A stretch of 64,000 nt of DNA from Brevibacillus massiliensis (GCF_000311785.1 NZ_HE978536.1:614630-678629); one strand, 5' to 3'; counted from the stretch's first letter, positions 9,515 through 18,507 are shown. The notes: generated by a model from the sequence alone, not told the origin. Translations and numbers: made by a program.

Positions 9515-11122
9515 CTACTCCAGCGATACATTCCAGAAGGAAGTGTCATAAAAGTAATGATAGCCCTTCAGGTTTTTCCTGTACGCGGATAAACCGTGCA
9601 TGTCTCCCAGCTTGATGGCCGGGACATCATCCCAGAACAGGCTTTGCACCTGTCTGAACAGGGCTTTTTGCTCGTCAAAGCTTGCCGAGGCGCGGATCTG
9701 GTCCAGCAGTTGGTCCATCCTCGGATTGTTGTACCACCCGGCGTACTGGTTGCGCGAGTCGAGAAAAATCGGCTGTGTCGGATTGGTGTAGATGGGGAAG
9801 TACGTAAAATAGATGTCCCAAACCTTGTCATCCGAGCGCTTCTGGATCAGGGTCGGCCAGTCGTAAATCTCCAGATTGACAGTCGCCCCCAGCTTTTCCA
9901 GCTGATCTTTTACGACTACCGCCGCCTTGTACAAAAATTCGTAGTCGCGGGTTCCGAGGATCGTAATCGGCTCTCCCTTGTACCCCGCTTCCGCCAGCAG
10001 TTGTTTCGCCTTTTCGGTATCCTTCTGATTGTACTGTTCTTTGCCGTCTTCCACATACCAGACTTGCTCCGGGTACATCAGGCCGTGGTCCAGCCGGTAA
10101 AATTCGGGATTGCCCGTCGCGGCCATCATCACCGTATCCAGGTCCAGCCCGGCATTCACCGCCTGGCGCGCTTTCTTATTGGCGAACAGCCGGCTCTTGT
10201 TGTTGAACATCAGGCCCAGCCACCTGCGCGGCTTGGAGATCGACGCCTCCAGATTGGGATCGTCCTTCACCAGATCGTAGTTGTCAATCGGAATATCGTC
10301 GGTAAAATCGTATTCACCCGATTGAATCCCGGCCACCCGGGTCGCCGCGTCCGTCACGGGGATAAAGTATAAATCGTTTACCAGTGCTTGTTTTTTTCCC
10401 GCCCTCCCGCTAGGCGGCTGGTCAACAGGGAGGTAACCGTCGTATTTTTGCAGGTGGATGTACTGATCCTGTTTCCATTCCACAAATTTAAACGGCCCCG
10501 TTCCGATGTATTCCTTGACCCCGGTATCGTCTGCTGCCTCGATCACTTCTTTCGGCATGATCGCCGCCCCTTGCTGCGGAAACGCCATCGAGGAGAGCAC
10601 GAATTGGCTGGAAGGGCCCGCGGAATCCAGCGCGATCTCGATAGTCCGGGAATCTTTAGCCGTGATCACGGCATGTTCGATCGACGCTTTTCCGTTGTTT
10701 GAAAGTTCTTTCCATCTGTTGAGAGAGGCGATCACATCGTCCGTGGTAACATCCTTGCCGTTGTGAAATTTCAAGCCCTCCCGCAGCGTAAATGAGATCT
10801 TTTTCCCGTCTTCGCTCACGTCAATCGTCTCAGCCAGCAGCGGCGCCACTTGATACTGCTCGTCCAATGTGACCAGCGATTCAAAGATATGCCAGCCGAT
10901 CTGCACAGCCGCTACCGCCGTCGTCTTCAGCAGATCGAGCGATGGCGGAGACACAGAGATGGCGACGCGGAGCTTCTCCTGCTTGCCGGCGGCGGCAGAG
11001 GGGGCACTGCCGCTGCCGGGTTGGCTGCCATCCTGCGGAGCCGCCTCCTGTGCCGGGGAGCAGGCTGTCGTGACCAGGACGAATAACGCGAGCAGCGCAT
11101 GCAAAATCTTGTGTTTTCTCAT
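9515..11122 (-). CDS. Family 5 extracellular solute-binding lipoprotein (second copy)
   Basis: Lipoprotein of 535 residues with an N-terminal signal and probable lipidated Cys21 in VTTAC; the Thr at position -3 is unusual. It is colinear with the binding protein at 5403-7004 throughout (for example EYIGTGPF, DQYIHL, ITILGTRDYEFLYK) and clearly paralogous. The ATG at 11122 has GAAAGGAGG upstream. It lies one base after the D-aminoacylase stop and has no permease genes of its own next to it, so it probably feeds the same importer with a second ligand range. Confidence 0.9.
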   Translation of the reverse strand: MRKHKILHALLALFVLVTTACSPAQEAAPQDGSQPGSGSAPSAAAGKQEKLRVAISVSPPSLDLLKTTAVAAVQIGWHIFESLVTLDEQYQVAPLLAETIDVSEDGKKISFTLREGLKFHNGKDVTTDDVIASLNRWKELSNNGKASIEHAVITAKDSRTIEIALDSAGPSSQFVLSSMAFPQQGAAIMPKEVIEAADDTGVKEYIGTGPFKFVEWKQDQYIHLQKYDGYLPVDQPPSGRAGKKQALVNDLYFIPVTDAATRVAGIQSGEYDFTDDIPIDNYDLVKDDPNLEASISKPRRWLGLMFNNKSRLFANKKARQAVNAGLDLDTVMMAATGNPEFYRLDHGLMYPEQVWYVEDGKEQYNQKDTEKAKQLLAEAGYKGEPITILGTRDYEFLYKAAVVVKDQLEKLGATVNLEIYDWPTLIQKRSDDKVWDIYFTYFPIYTNPTQPIFLDSRNQYAGWYNNPRMDQLLDQIRASASFDEQKALFRQVQSLFWDDVPAIKLGDMHGLSAYRKNLKGYHYFYDTSFWNVSLE

Positions 11123-11123
11123 G

Positions 11124-12710
11124 TCAGTCCTCCTTTCGTCTCAGTACCTGGCCGGCTGTTGCCCCTGTGTACGCTCCATTCGCGACCGCCGCCTGGCCGT
11201 TCACGAATACATAATGGATGCCGACCGGCTCCAACAAGGGCTGTTCATACGTCGACCGGTCCAAAACTGTGTGGGGATCAAAAATGACGACATCCGCCCA
11301 GTACCCCTCGCGCAAAAGTCCCCGATCGCGCAGCCTGAGCAGTTGGGCAGGTGCGCCTGTCATCTTCCGGACCGCTTCCCAGATGGGAAACGCCCTTTTT
11401 TCCCGCGAATAGCGGCCCAACACCCGGGGAAAAGTCCCCGTCAGGCGCGGATGGGGTTTGCCGCCAAATACCCCGTCTGAGCCGACCAACTGCAAGGGAT
11501 GCTTCATCCCGTGCATGATATCCTCCTCTTCTCCCCAGTGAATGATCATCGTGACGCCTCCCTGCTCTTCCAGCAGCAGATCACAGGCGGCATCGGTCGG
11601 TTCCACCCCCCGTTCGGCGGCGATCTGCATGACGCTTTTTCCTTCCAGAGAGCGGTTTTTCTCTGTGGAAACGGAAGCGATCACCAGGTTTCCCCAGCCG
11701 TTATTGCGTACCGTATTGTCAAAGCTCGCGTCGTGAAGCAGGTCGTGCTTGATTTGTTCGCGGACCCCGGGGTCTTGCAGGCGCTCCAGCATCCGCTCGG
11801 TGCCGCCGTCGTGGACCCACGGGGGCAAAAACGCGTGAAAGACGGTGGAGCCGGCCGTGTACGGATACTGATCAAACGTCACCTCAATCCCTTCCTCCCG
11901 GGCCGCATCCAGTTTGGCCAGCGCAGGCTGGAGCTTGTCCCGGTTGATGCTCCCGCTGACCTTAAAATGGGAGACGTGCAGACGCACGCCCGATCGGCGC
12001 GCTACATCGATCACTTCGTCCAGAGCTTCCAGAGACAGGTTGCTCTCATTGCGAATGTGGACGACGAAACATCCGTCGTATTTGGCGGCGCTGGTGCAGA
12101 GCGCGACCAGTTCGTCCTTGTTGGCGTAGACGCAAGGCGGATATTGGATGCCCGTCGAGATGCCGAACGCGCCCTGGCGCATCCCCTCCTCTACCAGCAG
12201 GCACATCTGATCCAGTTCATCCCGGGTGGCTTCGCGCCCCGCAAATCCCATCACCAGCGTGCGAACCGCGCCGTGCGGAACCAGATACGCTGCGTTTCCG
12301 TTCAGTCGGGTCGTCTCCAGAAACTGCAGGTATTCTTCCACCGAATGCCACGGCCAATCTCCAATGTCGCCGTTCAGCCCCTTCAGCTGTTTCTGCCATA
12401 GCGGCTTCGTCTGCCCGGAGACCGGCGCGACAGAGATGCCGTCCTGGCCGAACAGTTCCGTCGTAACGCCCTGCAGCACCTTCACTTTGTGAATCTGGGG
12501 CCGGGTGCACAGCAAATCGGAGTGTACATGCGTATCGATAAATCCGGGTGCGACCACCATTCCGGCGGCATCAATCTCCAGCTCTCCCCGGGATTCCTCC
12601 AACCTGCCCAGCTTGACGATTCTCCCTCCTGAAATCCCGACATCCAGCCGGGTCCACGGATTGCCGGTGCCGTCACAAAGGAAGCCGCCTTTCATTACGA
12701 TGTCGTACAC
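11124..12710 (-). CDS. N-acyl-D-amino-acid deacylase (D-aminoacylase), complete copy
   Basis: Amidohydrolase of 528 residues, a full-length member of the D-aminoacylase group. It starts at a GTG at 12710 with GAGGGGG upstream. Visible features are DGTGNPW at the N-terminus, metal ligands in DTHVHSD (about residue 62), VHIRNES and LHVSHFK, and the C-terminal GLLREGYWADVVIFDP that closes the small beta-domain. The segment GVTTELFGQDGIS lacks the Cys used as a zinc bridge in characterised enzymes. It heads the minus-strand operon and yields free D-amino acids from acyl derivatives. It is paralogous to the partial gene at the left edge. Confidence 0.9.
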   Translation of the reverse strand: MYDIVMKGGFLCDGTGNPWTRLDVGISGGRIVKLGRLEESRGELEIDAAGMVVAPGFIDTHVHSDLLCTRPQIHKVKVLQGVTTELFGQDGISVAPVSGQTKPLWQKQLKGLNGDIGDWPWHSVEEYLQFLETTRLNGNAAYLVPHGAVRTLVMGFAGREATRDELDQMCLLVEEGMRQGAFGISTGIQYPPCVYANKDELVALCTSAAKYDGCFVVHIRNESNLSLEALDEVIDVARRSGVRLHVSHFKVSGSINRDKLQPALAKLDAAREEGIEVTFDQYPYTAGSTVFHAFLPPWVHDGGTERMLERLQDPGVREQIKHDLLHDASFDNTVRNNGWGNLVIASVSTEKNRSLEGKSVMQIAAERGVEPTDAACDLLLEEQGGVTMIIHWGEEEDIMHGMKHPLQLVGSDGVFGGKPHPRLTGTFPRVLGRYSREKRAFPIWEAVRKMTGAPAQLLRLRDRGLLREGYWADVVIFDPHTVLDRSTYEQPLLEPVGIHYVFVNGQAAVANGAYTGATAGQVLRRKED

Positions 12711-13062
12711 GTTATTCCCCCTCTGCGCGAAGTAATATACAGAATATTAAAATTTACCTTAATGTTACGAACGAAGGTTATCTTCGGTCAACGTCCGTTA
12801 ATGGACCGTAATTTACCCGACTTGAGCCGAACTGAGTGGACTTGCCAGACCCGCGCCATGAAAAAAGCTGCAGACAGACTTACCGTCAACAGCTTTCTTC
12901 GCGGTGCCGTTCTCACGGTCATTGCTAAACAGCGCTGCTCTTCATGTGCCCCACTCCTTGTTTTTTGCCGCAGCTGACGGCGACGCAGGATTGTTTTCGT
13001 TGACTGACCATGCAGCGGCATTGTATTTTGAAAACAAAAACAGCACGTCGGGAGTGGGATCA
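12711..13062. other. Intergenic region between divergent D-aminoacylase operon and lysE-like gene
   Basis: About 350 bases with no convincing gene. It must hold the promoter of the large minus-strand operon: the AT-rich stretch 12732-12760 offers TATATT-like -10 candidates, but I see no good -35. An interrupted palindrome GTCC-N6-GGAC lies near 12792-12805 and could be an operator. A hairpin AAAGCTG...CAGCTTT near 12860-12896 has a long loop and only a weak T tract. Confidence 0.4.
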
Positions 13063-13695
13063 ATGCAAAATGTATACCTATTTGTCCTGATGTCCATTTT
13101 CCTTATTATTTTGCCTGGCCCGGACACCGGATTGGTCACCCAAAACACGATTGCCCACGGAAGGGCAGGCGGGATGAAAACGATTCTAGGCATTTCTTCC
13201 GGGCTGACGATTCATACGTTGGCAGCGGTTTTCGGGCTTTCAGCTATGATCGTAAAATCAGCGGTCGTGTTCTCGATTTTTAAGTATCTGGGGGCTGTAT
13301 ATCTCATCTACCTTGGCGTGACGTCGCTTAGGTCCCTGCGGAAGGAAAAAGCCGTTTCCACGGAAAATGATCGCGTTGCCTATTCGAAATATCAAACCGC
13401 CTCCCCCTTTCGCCAAGGCTTTCTTACCGATCTCCTCAATCCGAAAGTGGCTGTCTTTTTCCTTACCTTTCTTCCGCAGTTTTTGAAGCTGGGCAGCGAC
13501 CCCCTCTGGCCATTTCTGATCATGGGTATGACTTATACCGCTCTGACGGTGATTTGGCTTTTCCTGTATGTGTATTTGATTGATTATTTCAGCAGGTGGA
13601 TGAAACAGCCGTCCACGCAGCGTGCCATTCAAAAAATCACCGGATTGGTTCTGGTGGCCTTCGGAATCAAGCTTGCCCTGGAACACAGGCCGTAA
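13063..13695 (+). CDS. LysE/RhtB family amino-acid exporter
   Basis: Integral membrane exporter of 210 residues, the usual family length. It begins MQNVYLFVLMSIFLIILPGPDTGLV, matching the PGPD signature in the first helix of RhtB/LysE proteins. About six hydrophobic helices follow, with the conserved QGFLTDLLNPKVAVFFLTFLPQF. The ATG at 13063 has a GGGAG site; upstream in-frame starts lack one. It lies divergently from the D-amino-acid operon and could relieve amino-acid overload; the substrate is unknown. A terminator follows. Confidence 0.9.
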   Translation: MQNVYLFVLMSIFLIILPGPDTGLVTQNTIAHGRAGGMKTILGISSGLTIHTLAAVFGLSAMIVKSAVVFSIFKYLGAVYLIYLGVTSLRSLRKEKAVSTENDRVAYSKYQTASPFRQGFLTDLLNPKVAVFFLTFLPQFLKLGSDPLWPFLIMGMTYTALTVIWLFLYVYLIDYFSRWMKQPSTQRAIQKITGLVLVAFGIKLALEHRP

Positions 13696-13714
13696 ATGGA
13701 ATAAGTCCGCCATC

Positions 13715-13744
13715 AGCCACCACTGATACGGTGGCTATTCTTTT
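13715..13744 (+). terminator. Rho-independent terminator after lysE-like gene
   Basis: Stem AGCCACC/GGTGGCT with an eight-base loop, followed by ATTCTTTT, 20 bases after the lysE-like stop. Confidence 0.7.
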
Positions 13745-13781
13745 GGATAAAACCAGATCGAACTTTTTTTAGAAAAAGGGA

Positions 13782-13812
13782 TTGACCCTCACGTTACGTA
13801 AAGGAGTACGAT
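13782..13812 (+). promoter_or_regulatory. MerR-type promoter with 19-base spacer (tipA/mta-like)
   Basis: TTGACC at 13782-13787 and TACGAT at 13807-13812 are separated by 19 bases, the over-long spacing that MerR-family activators correct. The spacer holds the dyad CCTCACGTTACGTAAAGG, close to the CCTNACGTNACGTNAGG operator known for TipA/Mta-type regulators. Autoregulation of the adjoining gene is the natural reading. Confidence 0.75.
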
Positions 13813-13834
13813 TTTCATGTCAGGAGGTGAGCAC

Positions 13835-14600
13835 ATGGAATACACCGTGCAGAAGCTTGGTCAATTGGCCAAAGTCAGCACCAGAACACTCCGGTACTAC
13901 GATGAGATTGGCATCCTTAAGCCGGCGAGGATCAACTCGTCAGGGTACCGGATTTACGGTCAGGCGGAAGTGGATCGACTGCAGCAAATCCTGTTCTACA
14001 GAGAACTGGGCGTCAGCCTGGACCGGATCAAAGAAATCATCACCGACCCTTCCTTTGACAAAGCCAAAGCCCTTGCGGAGCATCGGGCCCAACTCCTCGA
14101 CAAAAGAAGGCAATTGGATTTGCTGATCGCCAATGTAGAAAAAACCATCGCCTTGACAGAAGGGAGGGCGACCATGACCGATAAGGAGAAGTTCGAAGGT
14201 TTCAAGCAGCGGTTGATCGATGAGAACGAGAAAAAGTACGGGAAAGAAATCCGCGAAAAAATACGGAGACGATACCATGAACTGGTCCAATGAAAAGCTG
14301 AAGAACATGACACAAGAGGAGTATGAAGAAGTGACGCGACTCGAGAAGAAGATGCTCGACTCGTTAGCGGAAGCCCTCAAAGACGGCGATCCCGCCAGCG
14401 ACACCGCTCAAAGGGCGGCGGACTTGCACAAGCAGTGGCTGACCTATTACTGGAAGGAGTACAGCAAAGAAGCGCATGCGGGCCTGGCTCAAATGTACGT
14501 AGATGACGAACGGTTCAAGGCCTACTACGACAAACAGCAGCCGGGTACGGCGGAATTTCTCAGGGATGCCGTCTACATCTACACGGGGCAGAAGAAATAG
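13835..14600 (+). pseudogene. TipA/Mta-type MerR regulator split by a frameshift
   Basis: Multidrug-sensing MerR activator. The N-terminal part has the winged helix (VQKLGQLAKVSTRTLRYYDEIGILKP) and a dimerisation coiled coil. The C-terminal part is a TipAS drug-recognition domain (DLHKQWLTYYWKEYSKEAHAGLAQMYVDDERF). The two lie in different frames. The first runs on to a stop at 14293 and the second continues from about 14262 to 14600. The break is at the A6 run 14256-14261: five A's would restore KEIREKYGDDTMNW. The ATG at 13835 has AGGAGGTGA. An ATG at 14277 with GGAG eight bases upstream could still make a free TipAS domain. A sequencing error in the homopolymer cannot be excluded. Confidence 0.85.
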
Positions 14601-14611
14601 TTCGTGGCAAA

Positions 14612-14655
14612 AGGGGCTGGCCGGGTCAAATGACCACGGCGCAGCCCCTGTTTTG
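14612..14655 (+). terminator. Rho-independent terminator after the tipA-like gene
   Basis: Long stem: AGGGGCTG at 14612-14619 pairs with CAGCCCCT ending at 14649, with an inner GCCG/CGGC and GGTCA/TGACC arm. GTTTTG follows. It sits between convergent genes. Confidence 0.75.
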
Positions 14656-14662
14656 ACTTGCC

Positions 14663-16060
14663 TTACAACGATGCCTTGTCATCAACCGGATTGGGGGCAA
14701 AAAGCCATGTGCCAATCAGCATGGTAATGCCGGAAGCCGCCACGCCCAGCACGATGGCATTGAGCGACGACAAGCCTTCGATGATCAAATCGGCGATCAC
14801 GACAATGGAACTGACCGTCATCGACAGGAGTGCCACCCGTGCAGTCACCCTTTTCCAGAAAAAAGCGGCGAGGATCGGGATAAATACGCTGCCTGACAGC
14901 AAGGCGTACGCCACATCCAAAGCGACCACGATATTCTTCAGCCAGGCGGCGATGAGGATCGCGGCTGCTCCGGCTGCCAGCAGTACCAGCCGGGTCATGT
15001 TCAGTTTCTCTTTGTCACTGTACGCTTTTTTCGCATAGGGCAAATACAGGTCGTTGACGATCACCGTCGCCGAGGCCATGATCGTGCCCGAAGCGGTCGA
15101 CATCACCGCAGAAGCTACCGCGGCCAGCACCAGCCCGAACAGCCCTGCGGGAAGGTACTTCATCGCCAGTTGGGGAATCGCCTGCTGGGGGTCGGCCAAT
15201 CCCGGCATCAGCACGCTGGCCGTCATGCCGATGAGCGCGCCCGAGACGGCGTAGATGATGCAGTATATCCCGGCAAAGATCGTCCCTTTCGTTAAAACGC
15301 TTTCATTTTTTGCCGTAAAGGCCCGCTGCCAGATGTCCTGCCCGATCATCATGCCAAAAAAGTACAGGAGGAAGTAGGAAAAAATCCGCGACGCTCCAAG
15401 ATTGGTGATGCTCAAATAGGATGGATCCACCTTTTCCAGCAAGCCGCCGACACCGCCCGCATGGTACAGCCCGATGGGCAGCAGCAGGCAGATCAGTCCG
15501 ACGGTCATGACCCAAAACTGGATCACGTCCGTCAAGGTGACGGCCCACATGCCGCCGAGAACGGTGTACAAAAGAACGATGCAGCCGCCGACAATGATCG
15601 CTGTCGTGTCGTCAAAGCCAAACAGCGTCGATAAAATGATCCCCATGGCGATAATCCCGGTGACGCAGACCATCAAGTCGTAAACAGCCATGACCACGGC
15701 GCTGATCGCCCGGCTGCCGGCGCCAAACCGCTTTCCGAGCAGTTCGCTGACACTGTAGACGTTGGCCCGGCTGAGCTGCTTGGAAAACAGCAGGCCCATG
15801 CCAATGATCCCGAGGCCGATCATCACCACCAGCCACATGCCGGAAATCCCGTAGGTGTACCCCAATCCCGAACCGCCAAGCGTGGACGCGCCGCCCAGAA
15901 CCACTGCCGCCATGGCGGGTACGTACAGACCATAGCCCAGCCGGCTGCCGGCGATCAAGAAATCGCGGTGATTTTTGACGGACCGGATGCTGGCAAATCC
16001 GATCGTCGCCAATACGGCCAAATACAGCACCATCACAAACATATCAATCCCGTTTGCCAT
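14663..16060 (-). CDS. Sodium:solute symporter (SSS family)
   Basis: Membrane symporter of 465 residues with about 13 hydrophobic helices. N-terminal NHRDFLIAGSRLG and GGASTLGGSGLGYTYG match the SSS family region around the first sodium-site helices; LGGMWAVTLTDVIQ is the typical helix-5 segment. The ATG at 16060 has AGGGGGGAG upstream. It begins 30 bases after the agmatinase-like gene on the same strand, so both are probably driven by the sigma-54 promoter at 17087. Its substrate is probably the compound that the ureohydrolase degrades (a guanidino compound), but the sequence alone does not show it. Confidence 0.88.
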   Translation of the reverse strand: MANGIDMFVMVLYLAVLATIGFASIRSVKNHRDFLIAGSRLGYGLYVPAMAAVVLGGASTLGGSGLGYTYGISGMWLVVMIGLGIIGMGLLFSKQLSRANVYSVSELLGKRFGAGSRAISAVVMAVYDLMVCVTGIIAMGIILSTLFGFDDTTAIIVGGCIVLLYTVLGGMWAVTLTDVIQFWVMTVGLICLLLPIGLYHAGGVGGLLEKVDPSYLSITNLGASRIFSYFLLYFFGMMIGQDIWQRAFTAKNESVLTKGTIFAGIYCIIYAVSGALIGMTASVLMPGLADPQQAIPQLAMKYLPAGLFGLVLAAVASAVMSTASGTIMASATVIVNDLYLPYAKKAYSDKEKLNMTRLVLLAAGAAAILIAAWLKNIVVALDVAYALLSGSVFIPILAAFFWKRVTARVALLSMTVSSIVVIADLIIEGLSSLNAIVLGVAASGITMLIGTWLFAPNPVDDKASL

Positions 16061-16090
16061 CTCGCTCCCCCCTAAAATAACAACTTGGAA

Positions 16091-17050
16091 TCAAAGCCCG
16101 CCGTTTGCCCGCTTCCCCCATGCGACGAGTGAAATGAATTCATATGCGATATTAGCGGCGGCGAGACTGGTTACCCGGGCTGGGTCCCGGTCGGGGAGAA
16201 CTTCTACGACGTCAAAGCCGACAATGTGGAGTCCGGTCAGATTTCTGACGTACTGCTGCGCCTCAAATGTGGCAAATCCGCCGATCTCCGGCGTACCTGT
16301 CCCCGGAGCGTAAACCGGGTCCAAAAAGTCCACGTCGAACGAGACAAACACAGGGTTGTCGCCAACGCGCTGCACGATCGCCTCCCGCAGTTCTTTTGGC
16401 GTAAGCTGCCTGAGCTGGTCCGTCGTAATGATCCTGTAGCCCAGGGCTTCTCCGTCTTTCAGATCGCTCGGCCCGTACAAGCTTCCTCTCATCCCGATCT
16501 GGATGGAGCGGCTCGGATCGACCAGTTCTTCTTCCGCAGCCCGCCGGAATACGGTCCCATGGGTGTACTTTTTGCCGAAGTAGGCATCCCAGGTGTCGCC
16601 GTGGGAATCGAAATGAACCAGGCTTACCTTGCCGTACTGTTTGGCCATCGCCCTGAGGTGCGGCAGCGTGACGGAGTGATCGCCGCCGATGAGAATCGGA
16701 ACCACCCGGTGCTTAAGCAGTTTGGCCAGCTGCTCTTCAATCAATTGGTACGATTCCTCGATGTAACCGGGGTTGACGGCGAAATCTCCGTAATCAACGC
16801 CTGAGCAATACGCGAAGATATCGATATCCAGTCCAGGGTTGTACGGGCGCAGCAGCGAAGACATGGAGCGTACAGCTTCCGGTCCAAACCGCGTGCCGAC
16901 GGCAAAGCTTCCGCCCGTATCGAACGGGACGCCGACGACGGCAAAGTCGATCTCCTCCTCTGTTCTGACGTGGGGAAGCCGCATAAATGTCTTGACACCG
17001 GTAAAACGGGGTGATTGCTGTGAATCGACGGGTGCATACTTGTGAACCAT
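16091..17050 (-). CDS. Agmatinase/guanidinobutyrase-type ureohydrolase
   Basis: Mn-dependent ureohydrolase of 319 residues that hydrolyses a guanidino group to urea. All metal-ligand motifs are present in order: GGDHS, HFDSHGDT (DxHxD) and SFDVDFLDP, followed by PGTGTPEIGG. The family includes agmatinase, guanidinobutyrase, guanidinopropionase and formimidoylglutamase, and the motifs do not separate these. It starts at an ATG with GAAGGAGGG. It is the first gene behind a consensus sigma-54 promoter and lies next to the gene of a sigma-54 activator, which suggests induction by its substrate rather than a housekeeping polyamine role. Confidence 0.88.
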   Translation of the reverse strand: MVHKYAPVDSQQSPRFTGVKTFMRLPHVRTEEEIDFAVVGVPFDTGGSFAVGTRFGPEAVRSMSSLLRPYNPGLDIDIFAYCSGVDYGDFAVNPGYIEESYQLIEEQLAKLLKHRVVPILIGGDHSVTLPHLRAMAKQYGKVSLVHFDSHGDTWDAYFGKKYTHGTVFRRAAEEELVDPSRSIQIGMRGSLYGPSDLKDGEALGYRIITTDQLRQLTPKELREAIVQRVGDNPVFVSFDVDFLDPVYAPGTGTPEIGGFATFEAQQYVRNLTGLHIVGFDVVEVLPDRDPARVTSLAAANIAYEFISLVAWGKRANGGL

Positions 17051-17086
17051 AACGTTCCCTCCTTCGTGAATGTACGGCTCTAAGTA

Positions 17087-17102
17087 AGCAATCGTCGTGC
17101 CA
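17087..17102 (-). promoter_or_regulatory. Sigma-54 (-24/-12) promoter of the ureohydrolase-symporter operon
   Basis: On the minus strand the sequence TGGCACGACGATTGCT matches the sigma-54 consensus TGGCACR-N4-TTGCW at every defined base. It lies 37 bases upstream of the ureohydrolase ATG, and the sigma-54 activator gene is immediately upstream. Confidence 0.9.
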
Positions 17103-17133
17103 GTGCGGAAGATCGGCCAAAATCGCCAGCGTA

Positions 17134-18507
17134 CTAGTCATTTTTGACTAGGCGATTCTTGACGTACTTGTTGATTTTACGGTTCGCCGTCGACTGGCTG
17201 ATCCCCAGCTGCCTGGCGAGCATGACGCTGCTCGGATACTTGTGGTACATCCAGGTGATAAACTCCTTTTCGACCGCTTCCATATAGCGGTCAAATCCGA
17301 GCGCTTCCCCCTCGTGCATCACGTGCTTTTCTTCGATGAGTTCCTGGTTCAGATCGATAAACGGACCGTTCGAGGTGATCATCGCCTTTTCGATAAAATT
17401 GCGCAGCTCCCTGACGTTCCCTGGCCACTCCTGCTGAATCAGCCAGGCGACAAAGCTCGGGGCAAACTGTTTGCTCAGCTTGTACTTGGCATTGAACTCC
17501 TCGGTTATCTCATAGATGAGCGAGACGATCTCCTCCCTGCGTTCCCGGAGCGGCGGAATCACGATCTTGATCACGTTGATCCGGTAGTAGAGGTCTTCTC
17601 TGAATTTCCTCTCTTTGACCAACTGCTCCAAATTTTGATTGGTGGCGCAGATAATCCGGCAGTTCAGCCTGATCCTGGTGTTTCCGCCCAACCGGGTGAC
17701 CGTTTGGTTTTGCAGGACGGACAGCAATTTCACCTGCAGGTTTAGCGGCAGTTCAGCGATCTCGTCGAGGAACAGCGTACCGCGCCCGGCCGCTTCGAAG
17801 TATCCGATCCTCCCGCCTTTTTTGGCGCCGGTAAAGGAGCCCTCTTCGTATCCAAACAACTCCGATTCGATCAGTGACTCCGGGATGGCCCCGCAGTTCA
17901 CTTCGATAAACGGTTCCCCTCTGCGCTCCGATATCTCGTGGATCATGTGGGCCAGCCGGTTTTTCCCCACGCCCGACTCGCCCTCCAGCAGCAGGGTCAC
18001 GTCGAGATCGGCCACTTTTGCGACGAGGTCCAGCACTTTCTTCATCTTGCCGTTTGACAGGTACAGCCCCTGCACGTTTTTGCTCTTTAACTCGGCGATC
18101 TCCTTCTGATACATCAGGATGGTTTTGGCGACCTGGTCATTTCGTTTTTTCAACTGCTCCAGCTCCGTAATATCCCGGGAAAAACTTAACGTTCCGAGCA
18201 GTTGACCCTGTTCATCAAAAATAGGAAAAGCCGATACGACCACTGTCCGCCCCGTCCTGGTCTGCTGCACGAGCGTCTCCCGTTCCCTGCTCTTCAACAC
18301 CAGCGCAGTCACCGAAGGACAGAGGACGCCGGCCTCTTCCAGTGCGAACACATTCTGCTCCAGCATCTCTTTTGCCTCAATCCCGTACAGATCACTGCAG
18401 GAAGGGCTGACGGCCAGCACGTTTCCCAAGTGGTCCGTGATGAATATCTCGTCAAACGTATGTTGAATGATCAGCCGCAGCAGCAGCTCCGCATGTTCGT
18501 GCAGCAT
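17134..18507 (-). CDS. Sigma-54-dependent PAS/AAA+ transcriptional activator
   Basis: Enhancer-binding protein of 457 residues. A PAS sensor covers about residues 10-115 (DHLGNVLAVSPSCSDLYGIEAKEM). The AAA+ domain, about 145-375, has Walker A GESGVGKN, the sigma-54 contact loop as GSFTGA (a common GAFTGA variant), and Walker B GTLFLDEIAE. A Fis-type HTH forms the C-terminus (VMLARQLGISQSTANRKINKY). The ATG at 18507 has an AGGGGGGA site. It is upstream of, and transcribed with, the ureohydrolase gene, whose promoter is a perfect sigma-54 site, so it is its likely activator. A small ligand is presumably sensed by the PAS domain. Confidence 0.93.
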   Translation of the reverse strand: MLHEHAELLLRLIIQHTFDEIFITDHLGNVLAVSPSCSDLYGIEAKEMLEQNVFALEEAGVLCPSVTALVLKSRERETLVQQTRTGRTVVVSAFPIFDEQGQLLGTLSFSRDITELEQLKKRNDQVAKTILMYQKEIAELKSKNVQGLYLSNGKMKKVLDLVAKVADLDVTLLLEGESGVGKNRLAHMIHEISERRGEPFIEVNCGAIPESLIESELFGYEEGSFTGAKKGGRIGYFEAAGRGTLFLDEIAELPLNLQVKLLSVLQNQTVTRLGGNTRIRLNCRIICATNQNLEQLVKERKFREDLYYRINVIKIVIPPLRERREEIVSLIYEITEEFNAKYKLSKQFAPSFVAWLIQQEWPGNVRELRNFIEKAMITSNGPFIDLNQELIEEKHVMHEGEALGFDRYMEAVEKEFITWMYHKYPSSVMLARQLGISQSTANRKINKYVKNRLVKND

